64,000 nt of DNA, from the NCBI GenBank assembly GCA_963738185.1, contig CAVTVA010000003.1:186001-250000 (forward strand), written 5' to 3'. The notes beneath the pieces are model-generated. The model ran no database searches and was not told the DNA's origin. It worked only from the letters and a program-made list of their open reading frames with translations. Positions 46,147-54,568 of this stretch are shown piece after piece (the stretch's first letter is position 1; each line of letters opens with the position of its first letter). The stretch comes from AP-15 sp963738185 (GTDB taxonomy: Bacteria; Pseudomonadota; Alphaproteobacteria; ATCC43930; CGMCC-115725). The translations under genes were made by a program, and so were the position numbers.

Positions 46147-47211
46147 ATGCTCGATTTCGACGAATGCTGGGCGGCGCTGGAGCAGCGCGACGGCGCCGCT
46201 GCCGGGCGGTTTTTCTACGGTGTCATGACAACCGGCGTCTATTGTCGGCCGGGCTGCACGTCGCGGCTGCCATTGCGCCGCAACACCGCGTTTTTCGAGA
46301 CGATCGAGGCCGCCGAAGCGGCAGGGCTGCGCGCCTGCAAGCGCTGCCGCCCGACCGACGCCTCGACTGCCTCGCGGCATCTCGCGGCGATCGAGAAGGC
46401 GTGCGCGCTGCTGCGCGCGAGCGAGACGATGCCGACCCTTGCCGAGCTCGCCTCCGCGGCGGGGATCAGCCGGTTTCACTTTCACCGGCTGTTCAAGCAG
46501 GTGACCGGCGTCACGCCACGCGACTATGCCCGCACCCACCGGCTCGGCCGGCTGGGCCAGCGGCTCGACGCCGGCGAGAAGGTGACCGAGGCGATCTATG
46601 CCGCCGGGTTCGGGTCAAGCTCGCGCGCCTATGAGGCGGCACCGGGCGCGCTCGGCATGACCCCGGCGGCGCGCCGCCGCGGCGGCGACGGCGAGACGAT
46701 CCGCTTTGTCACGGTCGTGACCCCGCTCGGCTGGGCATTGGTGGCCGCCACGGCGCGCGGCGTGTGCTTGACCGCGCTCGGCGACGACCGCGAGAGCCTC
46801 GCCGCGACCGTCCGGCAGCGCTTTCCGGCGGCGGCGGTGGTTGCCGAAGACCCCGGTCTCAAGGACTGGGCCGACCGGGTCGTGCGCTTTATCACCGATC
46901 CCGGCCGCACTCTCGACCTGCCGCTCGACATCCGCGGCACCGCGTTTCAGGCGCGAGTCTGGCGGGCTTTGCAAAAAATCCCGCTCGGCTGCACCGCGAG
47001 CTATTCCGAGATCGCCCGGGTGCTGGGCCAGCCCAAGGCGGTGCGCGCGGTGGCGCAGGCTTGCGCGGCCAACAATCTGGCGTTGCTGGTGCCGTGCCAC
47101 CGGGTGATCCGCGAGGATGGCGACCTCGCTGGCTATCGCTGGGGGGTGGAGCGCAAGCGGGCCTTGCTCGAGCGCGAACGGGAAGCGGCGGCGGGCGATG
47201 CCGCGGCCTGA
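46147..47211 (+). CDS. ada: Ada: methylated-DNA-[protein]-cysteine methyltransferase and transcriptional activator
   Basis: This 354-residue protein is a full-length Ada. The N-terminal zinc domain has Cys33 and Cys37 (YCRPGC), Cys64 and Cys67 (ACKRC); Cys33 accepts methyl groups from phosphotriesters. An AraC-type helix-turn-helix follows (about 95-180, SRFHFHRLFKQVTG). The C-terminal O6-methylguanine methyltransferase has the active site PCHR at Cys317. It repairs alkylated DNA and activates its regulon. GTG 46144 is an alternative start. Its 3' end overlaps the oxygenase gene by 14 nt, forming an alkylation-repair operon. Confidence 0.94.
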   Translation: MLDFDECWAALEQRDGAAAGRFFYGVMTTGVYCRPGCTSRLPLRRNTAFFETIEAAEAAGLRACKRCRPTDASTASRHLAAIEKACALLRASETMPTLAELASAAGISRFHFHRLFKQVTGVTPRDYARTHRLGRLGQRLDAGEKVTEAIYAAGFGSSSRAYEAAPGALGMTPAARRRGGDGETIRFVTVVTPLGWALVAATARGVCLTALGDDRESLAATVRQRFPAAAVVAEDPGLKDWADRVVRFITDPGRTLDLPLDIRGTAFQARVWRALQKIPLGCTASYSEIARVLGQPKAVRAVAQACAANNLALLVPCHRVIREDGDLAGYRWGVERKRALLEREREAAAGDAAA

Positions 47212-47917
47212 CGCGGCGGCCGACCGCGTCGCCGCGATCGAATGGCCGGCGGTGGCGGCCGCGCTCGACGAGCGCGGCTATGCCACCGTCCCGGCCTTGC
47301 TCGATGCCGAGGAATGTCGCGGGCTCGCCGCCCTCTATGCCGACGATGATGCGTTTCGCAGCCGGGTCGTCATGCAGCGCCACGCCTATGGGCGCGGCGA
47401 ATATAAATATTTCCGCTATCCGTTGCCGGAGCTGATCGAGGCGCTGCGCCGGGCGATCTACCCGCAGCTGGCGCCGATCGCCAATCGCTGGCGCGAGCGG
47501 CTGCACGAAGCCGAAACGCTGCCGCCGGCGCTCGACGCCTACCTCGCCCAATGTCACCGCGCCGGGCAGCAGCGGCCGACCCCGCTGCTTCTCAAATACG
47601 GCGCCGGCGACTACAACTGCCTGCACCAGGACCTCTATGGCGCGCTGGTGTTTCCGCTGCAGCTGACCGTGCTGCTCAGCGATCCGGCGCAAGGGTTTAC
47701 CGGCGGCGAGTTCCTGCTGGTCGAGCAGCGGCCGCGCATGCAGTCGCGCGCCGAGGTGGTGCCGTTGCAGCAGGGCGGGACGGTGATCTTCCCGGTGCAT
47801 CACCGCCCGGTCGAGGGCGTGCGCGGACCCCATCGCGTGACCATGCGCCACGGCGTCAGCCGGGTGCGCAGCGGCGAGCGCTATACCCTCGGCATCATCT
47901 TTCACGACGCAGCTTAG
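47198..47917 (+). CDS. 2OG-Fe(II) oxygenase, Oxygenase-NA family, in the ada operon
   Basis: This 239-residue dioxygenase has iron ligands His143 and Asp145 in CLHQDLYG and a distal His in MRHGVSRV. The blocks GYATVPALLDAEEC, GEYKYFRYPLP, LLLKYGAGDYNCLHQDL, GFTGGEFLLVEQRPRMQSR and LGIIFHDA match the Oxygenase-NA family (predicted nucleic-acid dioxygenases, distinct from AlkB). Genes of this family are commonly linked to ada, and here the start overlaps the ada 3' end, so a role in alkylation repair is likely. The ATG at 47198 was chosen because homology begins there. Confidence 0.88.
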   Translation: MPRPDAAADRVAAIEWPAVAAALDERGYATVPALLDAEECRGLAALYADDDAFRSRVVMQRHAYGRGEYKYFRYPLPELIEALRRAIYPQLAPIANRWRERLHEAETLPPALDAYLAQCHRAGQQRPTPLLLKYGAGDYNCLHQDLYGALVFPLQLTVLLSDPAQGFTGGEFLLVEQRPRMQSRAEVVPLQQGGTVIFPVHHRPVEGVRGPHRVTMRHGVSRVRSGERYTLGIIFHDAA

Positions 47918-48278
47918 ACCGGCGTGCCTGATGGGATCTGGCGCGGTGACGCCTTGATCCGACGACGAGCGGCTCGGCCCTCGAAAAGCTGTCCCCAGGC
48001 TCATCTACACGGCGGCTGCCAAAGCCCGTGCAATGCTGAAGTAAGCATATGTTAGCCGGCTGGTGCGAGGGTAGGCCTCGGCCGGCGGTCCAGAACGCAC
48101 GCTCAGGAGGGCAGGGCCGGCTCGCCGACGACTGGAGCGGGTGAGGGAGGGTTCTTTGCAAGCAGCAGCTATGGTTGGCGCCGACGGGCCAGGGGCGTCG
48201 GCGCTGCGTCGCCGGCGCGGTCGGGCGGTCGCGGGGCTGTTCGGATCGACCGCCAAACCACGCGCATAGCGCGGTCCC
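47918..48278. other. 361-bp intergenic region before the histidine kinase
   Basis: No gene, repeat or recognisable regulatory site was found. The region presumably carries the terminator of the ada operon and the promoter of the histidine kinase gene. Confidence 0.4.
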
Positions 48279-49811
48279 GTGGGCTTCCCAACCTTTGCCG
48301 TTCTCCGACGCAGGCGCATGCGGCCGCAGCATGCGGTCGTTGCGCTGAGCATGGTGCTGGTCGTCGCGTATGGCGTCGGCACCTTCCGGTCCGAGCAGCG
48401 CTCCTATCGCCGGGCTGTGGCTGATGCCGCAGCGACACTGGAGAAAACGGCGCGTTTGGCGGCGATCGGCACCGGTCGTTCGCGGTGGGAGATGGATGCA
48501 ATGCGGCGATGGCGCGCGGAATGCGCCACCGCGACAGTGGCGTTCGGGTTGTTCGCGCTGACCGCCGCCATCCTTGCCTGGCTTGCGGCAGGCGCCTTGC
48601 GTCGCGGTCAGTTCGCGGCCGCCGTTGCGCGCCGCAACGAGGCGCGGCTGAGGCGTCAGAATAGGCTGCTGCAAAGCACCCTTGAGAGTATTGGGGAAGG
48701 CCTCGGCGTGTTCGACGATCGCGGGCGCCTGATCGCGCGCAATCACCGGTTTAGCGAGCTGCTGGAATTGCCGGCCGATTTGGCCACACGGGCCACCTTG
48801 CGCGAGATCTTGAAGGTCCAGGCGGAGCGTGGGGATTTCGGCGAGGTAGAGCCGCAAGCGGAAGTCGATCGCCGCCTCGAGCAATTTTATCAGGAGGTGC
48901 CGATAGTCAAGGAACGGTTGACGCCGGCTGGGCGAACCTTGCAAATCCGGCGGGGTCCGATGCCCGGCGGCGCCGTGGTTTCGGTTTATTCCGACATAAC
49001 CGCGCTGAAGGCCAGCCAAAGCAAGCTGCTCGAGGCGAGGAGCCAGGCCGAGTTCGCCAATCACTCCAAAGGCGAATTCCTCGCGAACATGAGCCACGAA
49101 TTGCGCACCCCGCTCAACGCCATTATCGGCTTTACCGAGATCATTGCGCAGGAGCTGTTTGGGCCGGTCGTCAATGAGAAATATCTCGAATATATCAAAG
49201 ACGTGCACGCCAGCAGCCTGCATCTGCTATCGATCATCAACGACGTCCTCGACATGTCGAAAATCGAGGCGGGCAAGCTTGAGCTCCAAAAACAAGCTGT
49301 CACCCTCCAGGACTTGATTGCCGAAGTCGTTCGCATTGTGCATGAGCGGGCCAGCAGCCGCGGCGTCGAGTTGGTAACCGAAATAGCCGCCAAACCGATT
49401 GTGATTTGGGCTGACGAGCGTTCGATGAAGCAGATTTTCCTCAACCTATTGTCGAACGCCATCAAGTTTTCACATCAAGGAGGTGTGGTTCAGGTGCGTG
49501 TCGGCACCGGACCAGCCGCCACGACGGTCATCGAGGTCGAGGATCACGGCATCGGCATGGCCGCCGACGAGCAGGTGCGCGCATTGCAGCCTTTTGGCCA
49601 GGCAAAGCCGGCAACGACGCGCGATTATGGCGGCACCGGGCTGGGGCTGCCGATCACCAAGGGCTTGGTCGAAGCGCATGGCGGGACGCTGGCCATCAGC
49701 AGTCGCTCGGGCGAGGGGACGACAGTTCGCCTCGCGCTGCCGATCGAGGAGGCAAGAATGATTGCCGAAGGCACATCGCCGGCCCGCTCCGAGGTCGCGC
49801 CCGCCGGTTGA
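48279..49811 (+). CDS. PAS-domain sensor histidine kinase
   Basis: This 510-residue kinase has two membrane helices (about residues 18-34 and 85-107) bounding a short periplasmic loop. A PAS domain (about 125-250, LESIGEGLGVFDDRGRLIARN) follows, then HisKA with the phospho-accepting His in FLANMSHELRTPLN near residue 272 and a HATPase with N (NLLSNAIKF), G1 (DHGIGM) and G2 (GGTGLGLPITKGLVEAHGG) boxes. No receiver domain or response-regulator gene is adjacent, so it is an orphan kinase here. GTG start; the ATG at 48318 is an alternative. Confidence 0.88.
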   Translation: MGFPTFAVLRRRRMRPQHAVVALSMVLVVAYGVGTFRSEQRSYRRAVADAAATLEKTARLAAIGTGRSRWEMDAMRRWRAECATATVAFGLFALTAAILAWLAAGALRRGQFAAAVARRNEARLRRQNRLLQSTLESIGEGLGVFDDRGRLIARNHRFSELLELPADLATRATLREILKVQAERGDFGEVEPQAEVDRRLEQFYQEVPIVKERLTPAGRTLQIRRGPMPGGAVVSVYSDITALKASQSKLLEARSQAEFANHSKGEFLANMSHELRTPLNAIIGFTEIIAQELFGPVVNEKYLEYIKDVHASSLHLLSIINDVLDMSKIEAGKLELQKQAVTLQDLIAEVVRIVHERASSRGVELVTEIAAKPIVIWADERSMKQIFLNLLSNAIKFSHQGGVVQVRVGTGPAATTVIEVEDHGIGMAADEQVRALQPFGQAKPATTRDYGGTGLGLPITKGLVEAHGGTLAISSRSGEGTTVRLALPIEEARMIAEGTSPARSEVAPAG

Positions 49812-49869
49812 GGGCGCCAACGTCAATGAGGCTGCGCTTTCGGCCGATGGCTCGCACCCGCCGCGGCTC

Positions 49870-51414
49870 CTATTCCAAGGCGGGCTTATCGATTGGCCCG
49901 GTGTGTGCGACGCGAAACAGCAGGATTGCCGGGAACATCGCCACGGCGCCGATCGCCAAAATTCGGAAGCACCCGGTATAAGCGGCAAAAGTGGCGGCTT
50001 GGAGCGCGGACATCGAGGATGCCGCCGCGATCGTGCCGGGGTGCAGCAAGGTGCGCTCAATCCTCGCCTGCAGCACGGCCGTCATCACTGCCACCCCGGC
50101 GGCGCACCCCAATTGCCGCGACAGGCTGTACACCCCGGCGGCATCGGTCCGCAGATCGGGGCCAAGGGTGGAAAAGGCGAGCGTCGCCAGCGGGGTGAAC
50201 AACATCCCGACGCCGACGCCTTGCGCCGCGCTGGTCGCGGCCAGCCATAATTCTCCCCCTTGGGGAGACACCCGCGACATCAATTCGAGCGCGGCGCCGG
50301 TCACCGCCCAGCCGATCGCCATCAGAGCGCGATGATCGATCCGATCGATCACGTAGCGCATGGCGAGCATCATCGCCATCGTGCCAACACCGCGCGGGGC
50401 GATCGCCAGGCCAGCCTGTGTTGCGTCCCAGCCGAGCGGCCCTTCGCTCAACGCCGGCACAAACACGATGGTCGTGAACAGCAACGCCCCGAGCATAAAG
50501 GTGTAGGCCGCCGCGAGAGTAAAATTGCGGTCGCGAAACAGCTCGAACCGGAACAGCAGAAAACGCGATCGCCGGCACTGGATCGCAATCGCGCCACAGG
50601 CGAGCGCGGCGAGCGCCGCTTCGGCGACGGTCTCCGGGGTCGGCGGCCACAGGCGGCCGATGCTGCGCTGGAGCGCCAGTTGCATGGCGCTCACCGCGAT
50701 CGTCAAGAGCGTGATGCCGATCCGGTCGATCGGGCCGCCGCCGTCCGGCGCCGGGCGCGATGGAACCGACCCCAGGCCAAAAATCGCGATCGCTCCGATC
50801 GGCGCGTTGACCGCAAAAATCCACCGCCATGAGGCCAGGTCGGTGATAACGCCGCCCATCAGTGGGCCCAGCATCGGGCCGGCCATAATTGTGGCGCCCC
50901 AGATCGCCAGCATCCGGCCGTGTTCGCGCTTGGGATAGATGTCGAGGATGATCGCCTGGGCCAATGGCTGCATGATGCCGCCTGCGGCGCCCTGGATCAG
51001 CCGGAACAGGATCAGCTCGTCCGGAGCGGTGGCGAGCGCGCATAGCGAGGACGCCGCCACGAACAGCGCGATCGCCGCGGTAAAGACCGGCCGCGCCCCC
51101 CAGCGGCGGCGGCACCAGCCGGTCATCAGCGCCATCACCCCCGACGCGCAAAGATAGCTGGCCATCACCCACGAGCCGAGATCGATGCCGCCGCCCAGGC
51201 TGTGCTCGAGCTGCGGCAGCGCGACATTGGCGATCGTGGCGTCGAGGGCTTGCATCGCCGTCGCGATCATCAGGGCGAGCGTCGCCTGGCGTCTGCCTGA
51301 CCTCGATAAAATGCCCGTCGGGGCGCTGGTTTCAGCCGGAGCCTGCAGCGGGGCGGGCCCGCGCCTCGCGGTTGCGGGCCAGCCGCGTCGCGCCGCAGCA
51401 CGGGGGGGTTTCAT
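49870..51414 (-). CDS. MFS efflux transporter, DHA2 (EmrB/QacA) type
   Basis: This 514-residue protein has about fourteen membrane helices. DHA2 hallmarks are MQALDATIANVALPQLEHSL in helix 1, GWCRRRWGARPVF in the A motif, and the helix 5 motif C (GPMLGPLMGGVITDLASWRWIFAVNAPIG). It should export drugs or toxic metabolites by proton antiport. No periplasmic adaptor (EmrA-like) gene is adjacent. An unusual 35-residue basic/Pro-rich leader precedes helix 1; a start nearer GILSRSGRRQATLALM is possible. The upstream region contains strong inverted repeats. Confidence 0.9.
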   Translation of the reverse strand: MKPPRAAARRGWPATARRGPAPLQAPAETSAPTGILSRSGRRQATLALMIATAMQALDATIANVALPQLEHSLGGGIDLGSWVMASYLCASGVMALMTGWCRRRWGARPVFTAAIALFVAASSLCALATAPDELILFRLIQGAAGGIMQPLAQAIILDIYPKREHGRMLAIWGATIMAGPMLGPLMGGVITDLASWRWIFAVNAPIGAIAIFGLGSVPSRPAPDGGGPIDRIGITLLTIAVSAMQLALQRSIGRLWPPTPETVAEAALAALACGAIAIQCRRSRFLLFRFELFRDRNFTLAAAYTFMLGALLFTTIVFVPALSEGPLGWDATQAGLAIAPRGVGTMAMMLAMRYVIDRIDHRALMAIGWAVTGAALELMSRVSPQGGELWLAATSAAQGVGVGMLFTPLATLAFSTLGPDLRTDAAGVYSLSRQLGCAAGVAVMTAVLQARIERTLLHPGTIAAASSMSALQAATFAAYTGCFRILAIGAVAMFPAILLFRVAHTGPIDKPALE

Positions 51415-51621
51415 CGCCGGGTCGGCGACGGCTTTGCGTGATGCCGGGCAACAATGCGCGCCCCCCCGGGACGCCGCCGGTTCCGCCGCTCGCGGCGGCG
51501 GTGCTCGGCGACAAAGTCAAAGCCGCAACCATCGGCGGCCCGCCGACGGCTTTTTGCTTGATCGCCGGCGGATCGACGCCGCACCGGCCGCCCCTGTATT
51601 CTGTTCACGCCGCCCCCGTTC

Positions 51622-51688
51622 ACCGATTTTCTGATCGGCGCCATTTTGGCTTTTCCGATCAGCATAATTTCGCTGCGTCAGAAAATCG
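51622..51688. promoter_or_regulatory. Overlapping inverted repeats, possible leader RNA switch of the MFS gene
   Basis: A perfect 11-bp inverted repeat pairs CGATTTTCTGA (51624-51634) with TCAGAAAATCG (51678-51688). A perfect 8-bp one pairs CTGATCGG (51631-51638) with CCGATCAG (51655-51662), enclosing a small hairpin GCCA-TTT-TGGC (51640-51650). The two share CTGA at 51631-51634, so in RNA they could not form together in full, as in attenuators or riboswitches. The element lies about 210-275 nt upstream of the minus-strand MFS start. Confidence 0.5.
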
Positions 51689-51770
51689 CCCGCCGGCCCG
51701 CCATCCGACCGCCGCCCATCAGTCGTTCGCAGCCGGGCTTGCCCCAGCTAGTGGCCCGATCGAAGCGCTT

Positions 51771-51845
51771 GGTTCCCAAGCGTTTCGCGAATCGGCCCAC
51801 CACACCAATAAGTTGGTAGTGCGATTGAGCCAGCAGATGGGAACC
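51771..51845. repeat. Interrupted 75-nt inverted repeat
   Basis: Outer arms GGTTCCCA (51771-51778) and TGGGAACC (51838-51845) are perfect. Inside them AATCG (51790-51794) pairs with CGATT (51822-51826), and CAC+ACCAA (51801-51808) pairs with TTGGT, a bulged A, then GTG (51813-51821) around a TAAG loop. The whole could fold as one long hairpin with internal loops. It lies between divergent genes, so it could be part of a leader or a small RNA. Confidence 0.45.
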
Positions 51846-52154
51846 ATCCGTTGGCATCGCACCACTAGTCTTGTCGTGGTTGGCGACGCCGAGAGCCCAA
51901 GGCGCAGCCGCCGCCAAGGGTGGGGCCGGCCGGCCGAGATGCCAGTTATGCGCGGTGGAACCGACGATCCCGACCATCGCGTGCAATGGAGCAGAGAACC
52001 CTTAACGAATCTTGTGCGATGATGGCAGAAGACGATGTCCGCGCGGTTATTCGTTGCGGCGCTGGGATTCATCATTGGTTAATCTCTGCGGTCTAGTATA
52101 CGAGATCGGCGTTCGAGCGCGCCGAGGATCGATGTCAGTGCTGCGAGGGCTGCG

Positions 52155-53078
52155 GTGAACCGCCTGACCATGTTGGCTACCCCGGATGGGCGCTGGGTGC
52201 TGGAGGACAGCGCCGAGTTTCTGTCTGCCTTGGGCGACCCAAATCCCGATTACGACGCCGCGGCGTTTGCGGTAAAAAACCTTGGATTTATCAAATTCCA
52301 GGTTTTGGGTGACTCGTTGGTCGAGATCGAGCTGCACCCGCGCAACGTCGAGCTGCCGCCTCTGCTTGCGGTGCAGCAGCAGCTATTGTCGTCGCGAGCT
52401 ACATTGTTTCGGGTCAAATATTTCGACCAGGCATGGCATTCCGAAATCACATCCTCAAAAGAAGGGGCGGTGTCACGTCTGTCGGAATTGTGCGCGCCGG
52501 TGTTCTCGCCTGCGCCCAACGAAAGATTCATTATAGAACCACAAGACTTCTCCAGATTATGCTCGGAGGAGTCAAATAATCTGCGGGCTCTGGCGCAGAA
52601 GTGGCGAGTTTCCTTCGCTCAATTCGATCCGAGCATCACGGCCTTGGCCCTGCGGCACAATCTCCTCTCGCGGTTGATCATCATCGGCATCATGCCCCAA
52701 GGGCGCGGGCCAAGGTTCCGCTTTATCGGTGACGGCCACCGATGGATGGGGACCTATCTTCTCGACGGCGTCGGCGAAAGCGTAGAAAACCAGCCCGATA
52801 AGGAATACGGCGAGTGGGTCGGGGAAACTTACAAAGCGGTGGCCGCTTCGGGCCAGCCCCGCTACGATCTTGTTACAGCGATGCTGCAGTTCGAGAACGA
52901 AGCGGGACGGCCGCGGCGTACAATCCGCTACGAGCGGCTGTTGCTGCCGTGGAAGACGCCGTCTGAGGAGGTGTTCGTGACAATGTGCTCCAAGCCGGTC
53001 GACACGCCTGCCGTTTCGGACTCCTCGTACTCGGAGACGGACAGTTTGGTTGCCAGGAATGCGGCAAACTCCTGGTAA
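52155..53078 (+). CDS. PAS_5-like domain protein
   Basis: I do not recognise the N-terminal half of this 307-residue protein (SAEFLSALGDPNPDYDAAAFAVKNLGFIKFQ). The C-terminal half, around SRLIIIGIMPQGRGPRFRFIGDGHRWMGTYLL and YKAVAASGQPRYDLVT, resembles the PAS_5 family common in Rhodospirillales, which may sense small ligands. No output domain is present. GTG start; ATG at 52170 is an alternative. Its last 50 codons overlap an antisense gene (52928-53764). The Ser/Thr-rich C-terminal tail probably results from that overlap. Confidence 0.65.
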   Translation: MNRLTMLATPDGRWVLEDSAEFLSALGDPNPDYDAAAFAVKNLGFIKFQVLGDSLVEIELHPRNVELPPLLAVQQQLLSSRATLFRVKYFDQAWHSEITSSKEGAVSRLSELCAPVFSPAPNERFIIEPQDFSRLCSEESNNLRALAQKWRVSFAQFDPSITALALRHNLLSRLIIIGIMPQGRGPRFRFIGDGHRWMGTYLLDGVGESVENQPDKEYGEWVGETYKAVAASGQPRYDLVTAMLQFENEAGRPRRTIRYERLLLPWKTPSEEVFVTMCSKPVDTPAVSDSSYSETDSLVARNAANSW

Positions 53079-53764
53079 GTCGCGTCGGCTCCAGTGTAAG
53101 CGAGCGCGATCTCGCCAAAATGCGAGCCTGGATACGTAATCTTAAAGCTGAGATTATGATGCCCATAGCTGGCGGCTAGCCCTTTTTTTAAGTTCGCTTC
53201 AGCGATAAAGCAGAACGACCAGTCGATCGGCCAACGCGCAAAGGCGTATGCTTTGGCCACCCGCGGGATCAGCTGCGAGAGATGCCGCCCCCGATAGTCG
53301 GGCCGCACCCACGAGGCGGACCCGCAAATCGCGACCCCGGTTATCAGCCGCGCGGCCGGTGCTGTGATGATGCAGCGCCGGCCATCGTAACCCATCTCGT
53401 CGGCCCGCTCCGCCAGGTTCGTGTCCGGCCAATAATAGATCCGGCCTGCCCAGGTTGCGACGATGTCGCCGAAGTCGTTTTCGCCCGATACCCAGAAAGC
53501 GTTCTCCGAGTTCAAGTCCGCCAGCTCCGGATTGACCATGTCAAACAGCGGGTACCAGCTTCCTTTGGCAATGTGTTGGGCGTTCAGGAACGCCAGTTCG
53601 GCGAAATCATGGCGCAACCGCAAGCGGATCCCTGCATCGCGCGCGGCCTTGTCGCCTTCGAGCACGAAGCGCGCGAGCAGGCGGGGTGGGCCGTGCTTGA
53701 TCGTCAGCGCATCCGGCAGGCGCAGATTGTTCTCGGGAACAATATTTGGATAGATCTGGCTCAT
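52928..53764 (-). CDS. Putative GNAT-like acetyltransferase, unknown substrate
   Basis: This 278-residue protein has a segment reminiscent of the acetyl-CoA-binding part of GNAT proteins: GVAICGSASWVRPDYRGRHLSQLIPRVAKAYAFARW, followed by FIAEANLKKGLAASYGHHNL. No clear N-terminal strands of that fold were recognised, so the assignment is tentative. Its 3' end overlaps the PAS-like gene on the other strand by 151 bp. Two dyad sequences lie 70-125 nt upstream of its start and may control it. Confidence 0.6.
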   Translation of the reverse strand: MSQIYPNIVPENNLRLPDALTIKHGPPRLLARFVLEGDKAARDAGIRLRLRHDFAELAFLNAQHIAKGSWYPLFDMVNPELADLNSENAFWVSGENDFGDIVATWAGRIYYWPDTNLAERADEMGYDGRRCIITAPAARLITGVAICGSASWVRPDYRGRHLSQLIPRVAKAYAFARWPIDWSFCFIAEANLKKGLAASYGHHNLSFKITYPGSHFGEIALAYTGADATYQEFAAFLATKLSVSEYEESETAGVSTGLEHIVTNTSSDGVFHGSNSRS

Positions 53765-53833
53765 CTCTCTGCTCCGAGGCCAAGAGTTCCGGCGTCGCCG
53801 GTGATTATCCGGGCGACCGATCGATCATCGACT

Positions 53834-53888
53834 GATATTGACAGAATATCGACATCTTTTAGTAAAATGTCAAGGTAAATCGACATTT
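53834..53888. promoter_or_regulatory. Two dyads upstream of the GNAT-like gene, possible operators
   Basis: Dyad 1 is GATATT-N5-AATATC (53834-53850). Dyad 2 is AAATGTC-N10-GACATTT (53865-53888). The octamer ATCGACAT occurs at 53848-53855 and again at 53879-53886, 31 bp apart, about three helical turns. The cluster lies in an AT-rich stretch 70-125 nt upstream of the minus-strand start at 53764 and fits a regulated promoter. Confidence 0.45.
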
Positions 53889-54193
53889 ATCCAGAACCCA
53901 AAACTGGGTTTACCGTATTGTGACAGTTAATGGTGCCATTCACTTGAACGAAGACAGCTAATTGTTTGACGTTTTATTGACGAATCTTGCAACGACGTCG
54001 GCCTGCCGCCGGCTGAATTGACGTTCGTTTGACGAAATGCGGACGGATTTGGGCCCGATGCCAGCGTCGTTCCGGCACTGCGCTCCCGAGAGACCCGAAA
54101 GCACCGAAAGCACCCGATCTCCATCGCCGCGACGTTTTCGGTCCGCTCCGGCTCGAGGCTCGAAATTCGCACCGGGCGATGCCCCAGACCCCG

Positions 54194-54280
54194 ATTTTCG
54201 CCCAAGCCGCCAAATTTGGCCCAAGCCGCCAATTTTCGCCCCACGTCGCCAATTTTCGCCCCACGTCGCCAATTTTTGCC
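54194..54280. repeat. 19-20-bp tandem repeat, about 4.5 copies
   Basis: Units run 54194-54212, 54213-54231, 54232-54251 and 54252-54271, plus a partial unit to 54280. The last two full units are identical (ATTTTCGCCCCACGTCGCCA); the first two are variants with AAGCC in place of CACGTC. Confidence 0.75.
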
Positions 54281-54568
54281 TTGAAAGCGGCGAGGTTTAG
54301 AGAGCAGCCGATTGTTAGAAAAGGAGCGTCGCAGCTCGGCCGATCCCGGCAATTCGCCGCTATAGAGTTGAAAAACGCGTCCTTCCAAGGGTGGCGATAG
54401 CCCAGCGGTTTCGTTAATCCTCTGCCACTAAACGATTAGGCCCACGATTTTTCGGCACGCGACGGTTGGAACTCCGGATGTCATCTTAGTGTTTTTCGGG
54501 TGCGGTGGAACGAGGTTCGCCGTGAGGCATCGCGCGAACCACCCCAGCAAGGATAGGAGATTGGTAAG

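Larger units (their letters stand above)
51415..52154. other. 740-bp structured intergenic region between divergent MFS and PAS-like genes
   Basis: No convincing gene. Open frames exist on both strands but lack starts with ribosome binding sites and have shadow-like composition. One frame at about 51600-51690 contains a hydrophobic stretch (DFLIGAILAFPISIISL), but it coincides with inverted repeats, so I do not call it. Two inverted-repeat structures are annotated separately (51622-51688 and 51771-51845). Confidence 0.5.
53765..54568. other. 804-bp intergenic region with dyads and a tandem repeat
   Basis: The first 180 bp are AT-rich and hold two dyads (annotated separately) plus a hairpin AACCCA-AAAC-TGGGTT at 53895-53910. 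A 19-20-bp tandem repeat occupies 54194-54280. Frames on the minus strand through that repeat give a repetitive peptide and are not credible genes. The promoter of the membrane protein at 54569 should lie near 54430-54550. Confidence 0.5.

Noticed and set aside
51600..51700. A possible small membrane peptide (DFLIGAILAFPISIISL)
   Set aside because: It has no start codon with a ribosome binding site, and the hydrophobic stretch is a by-product of the T-rich inverted repeats.
53927..54388. A 153-codon minus-strand open frame through the 54.2-kb tandem repeat
   Set aside because: The peptide is a repeat-derived GAKIG/LAAW pattern plus basic low-complexity sequence, with no ribosome binding site or family signal.
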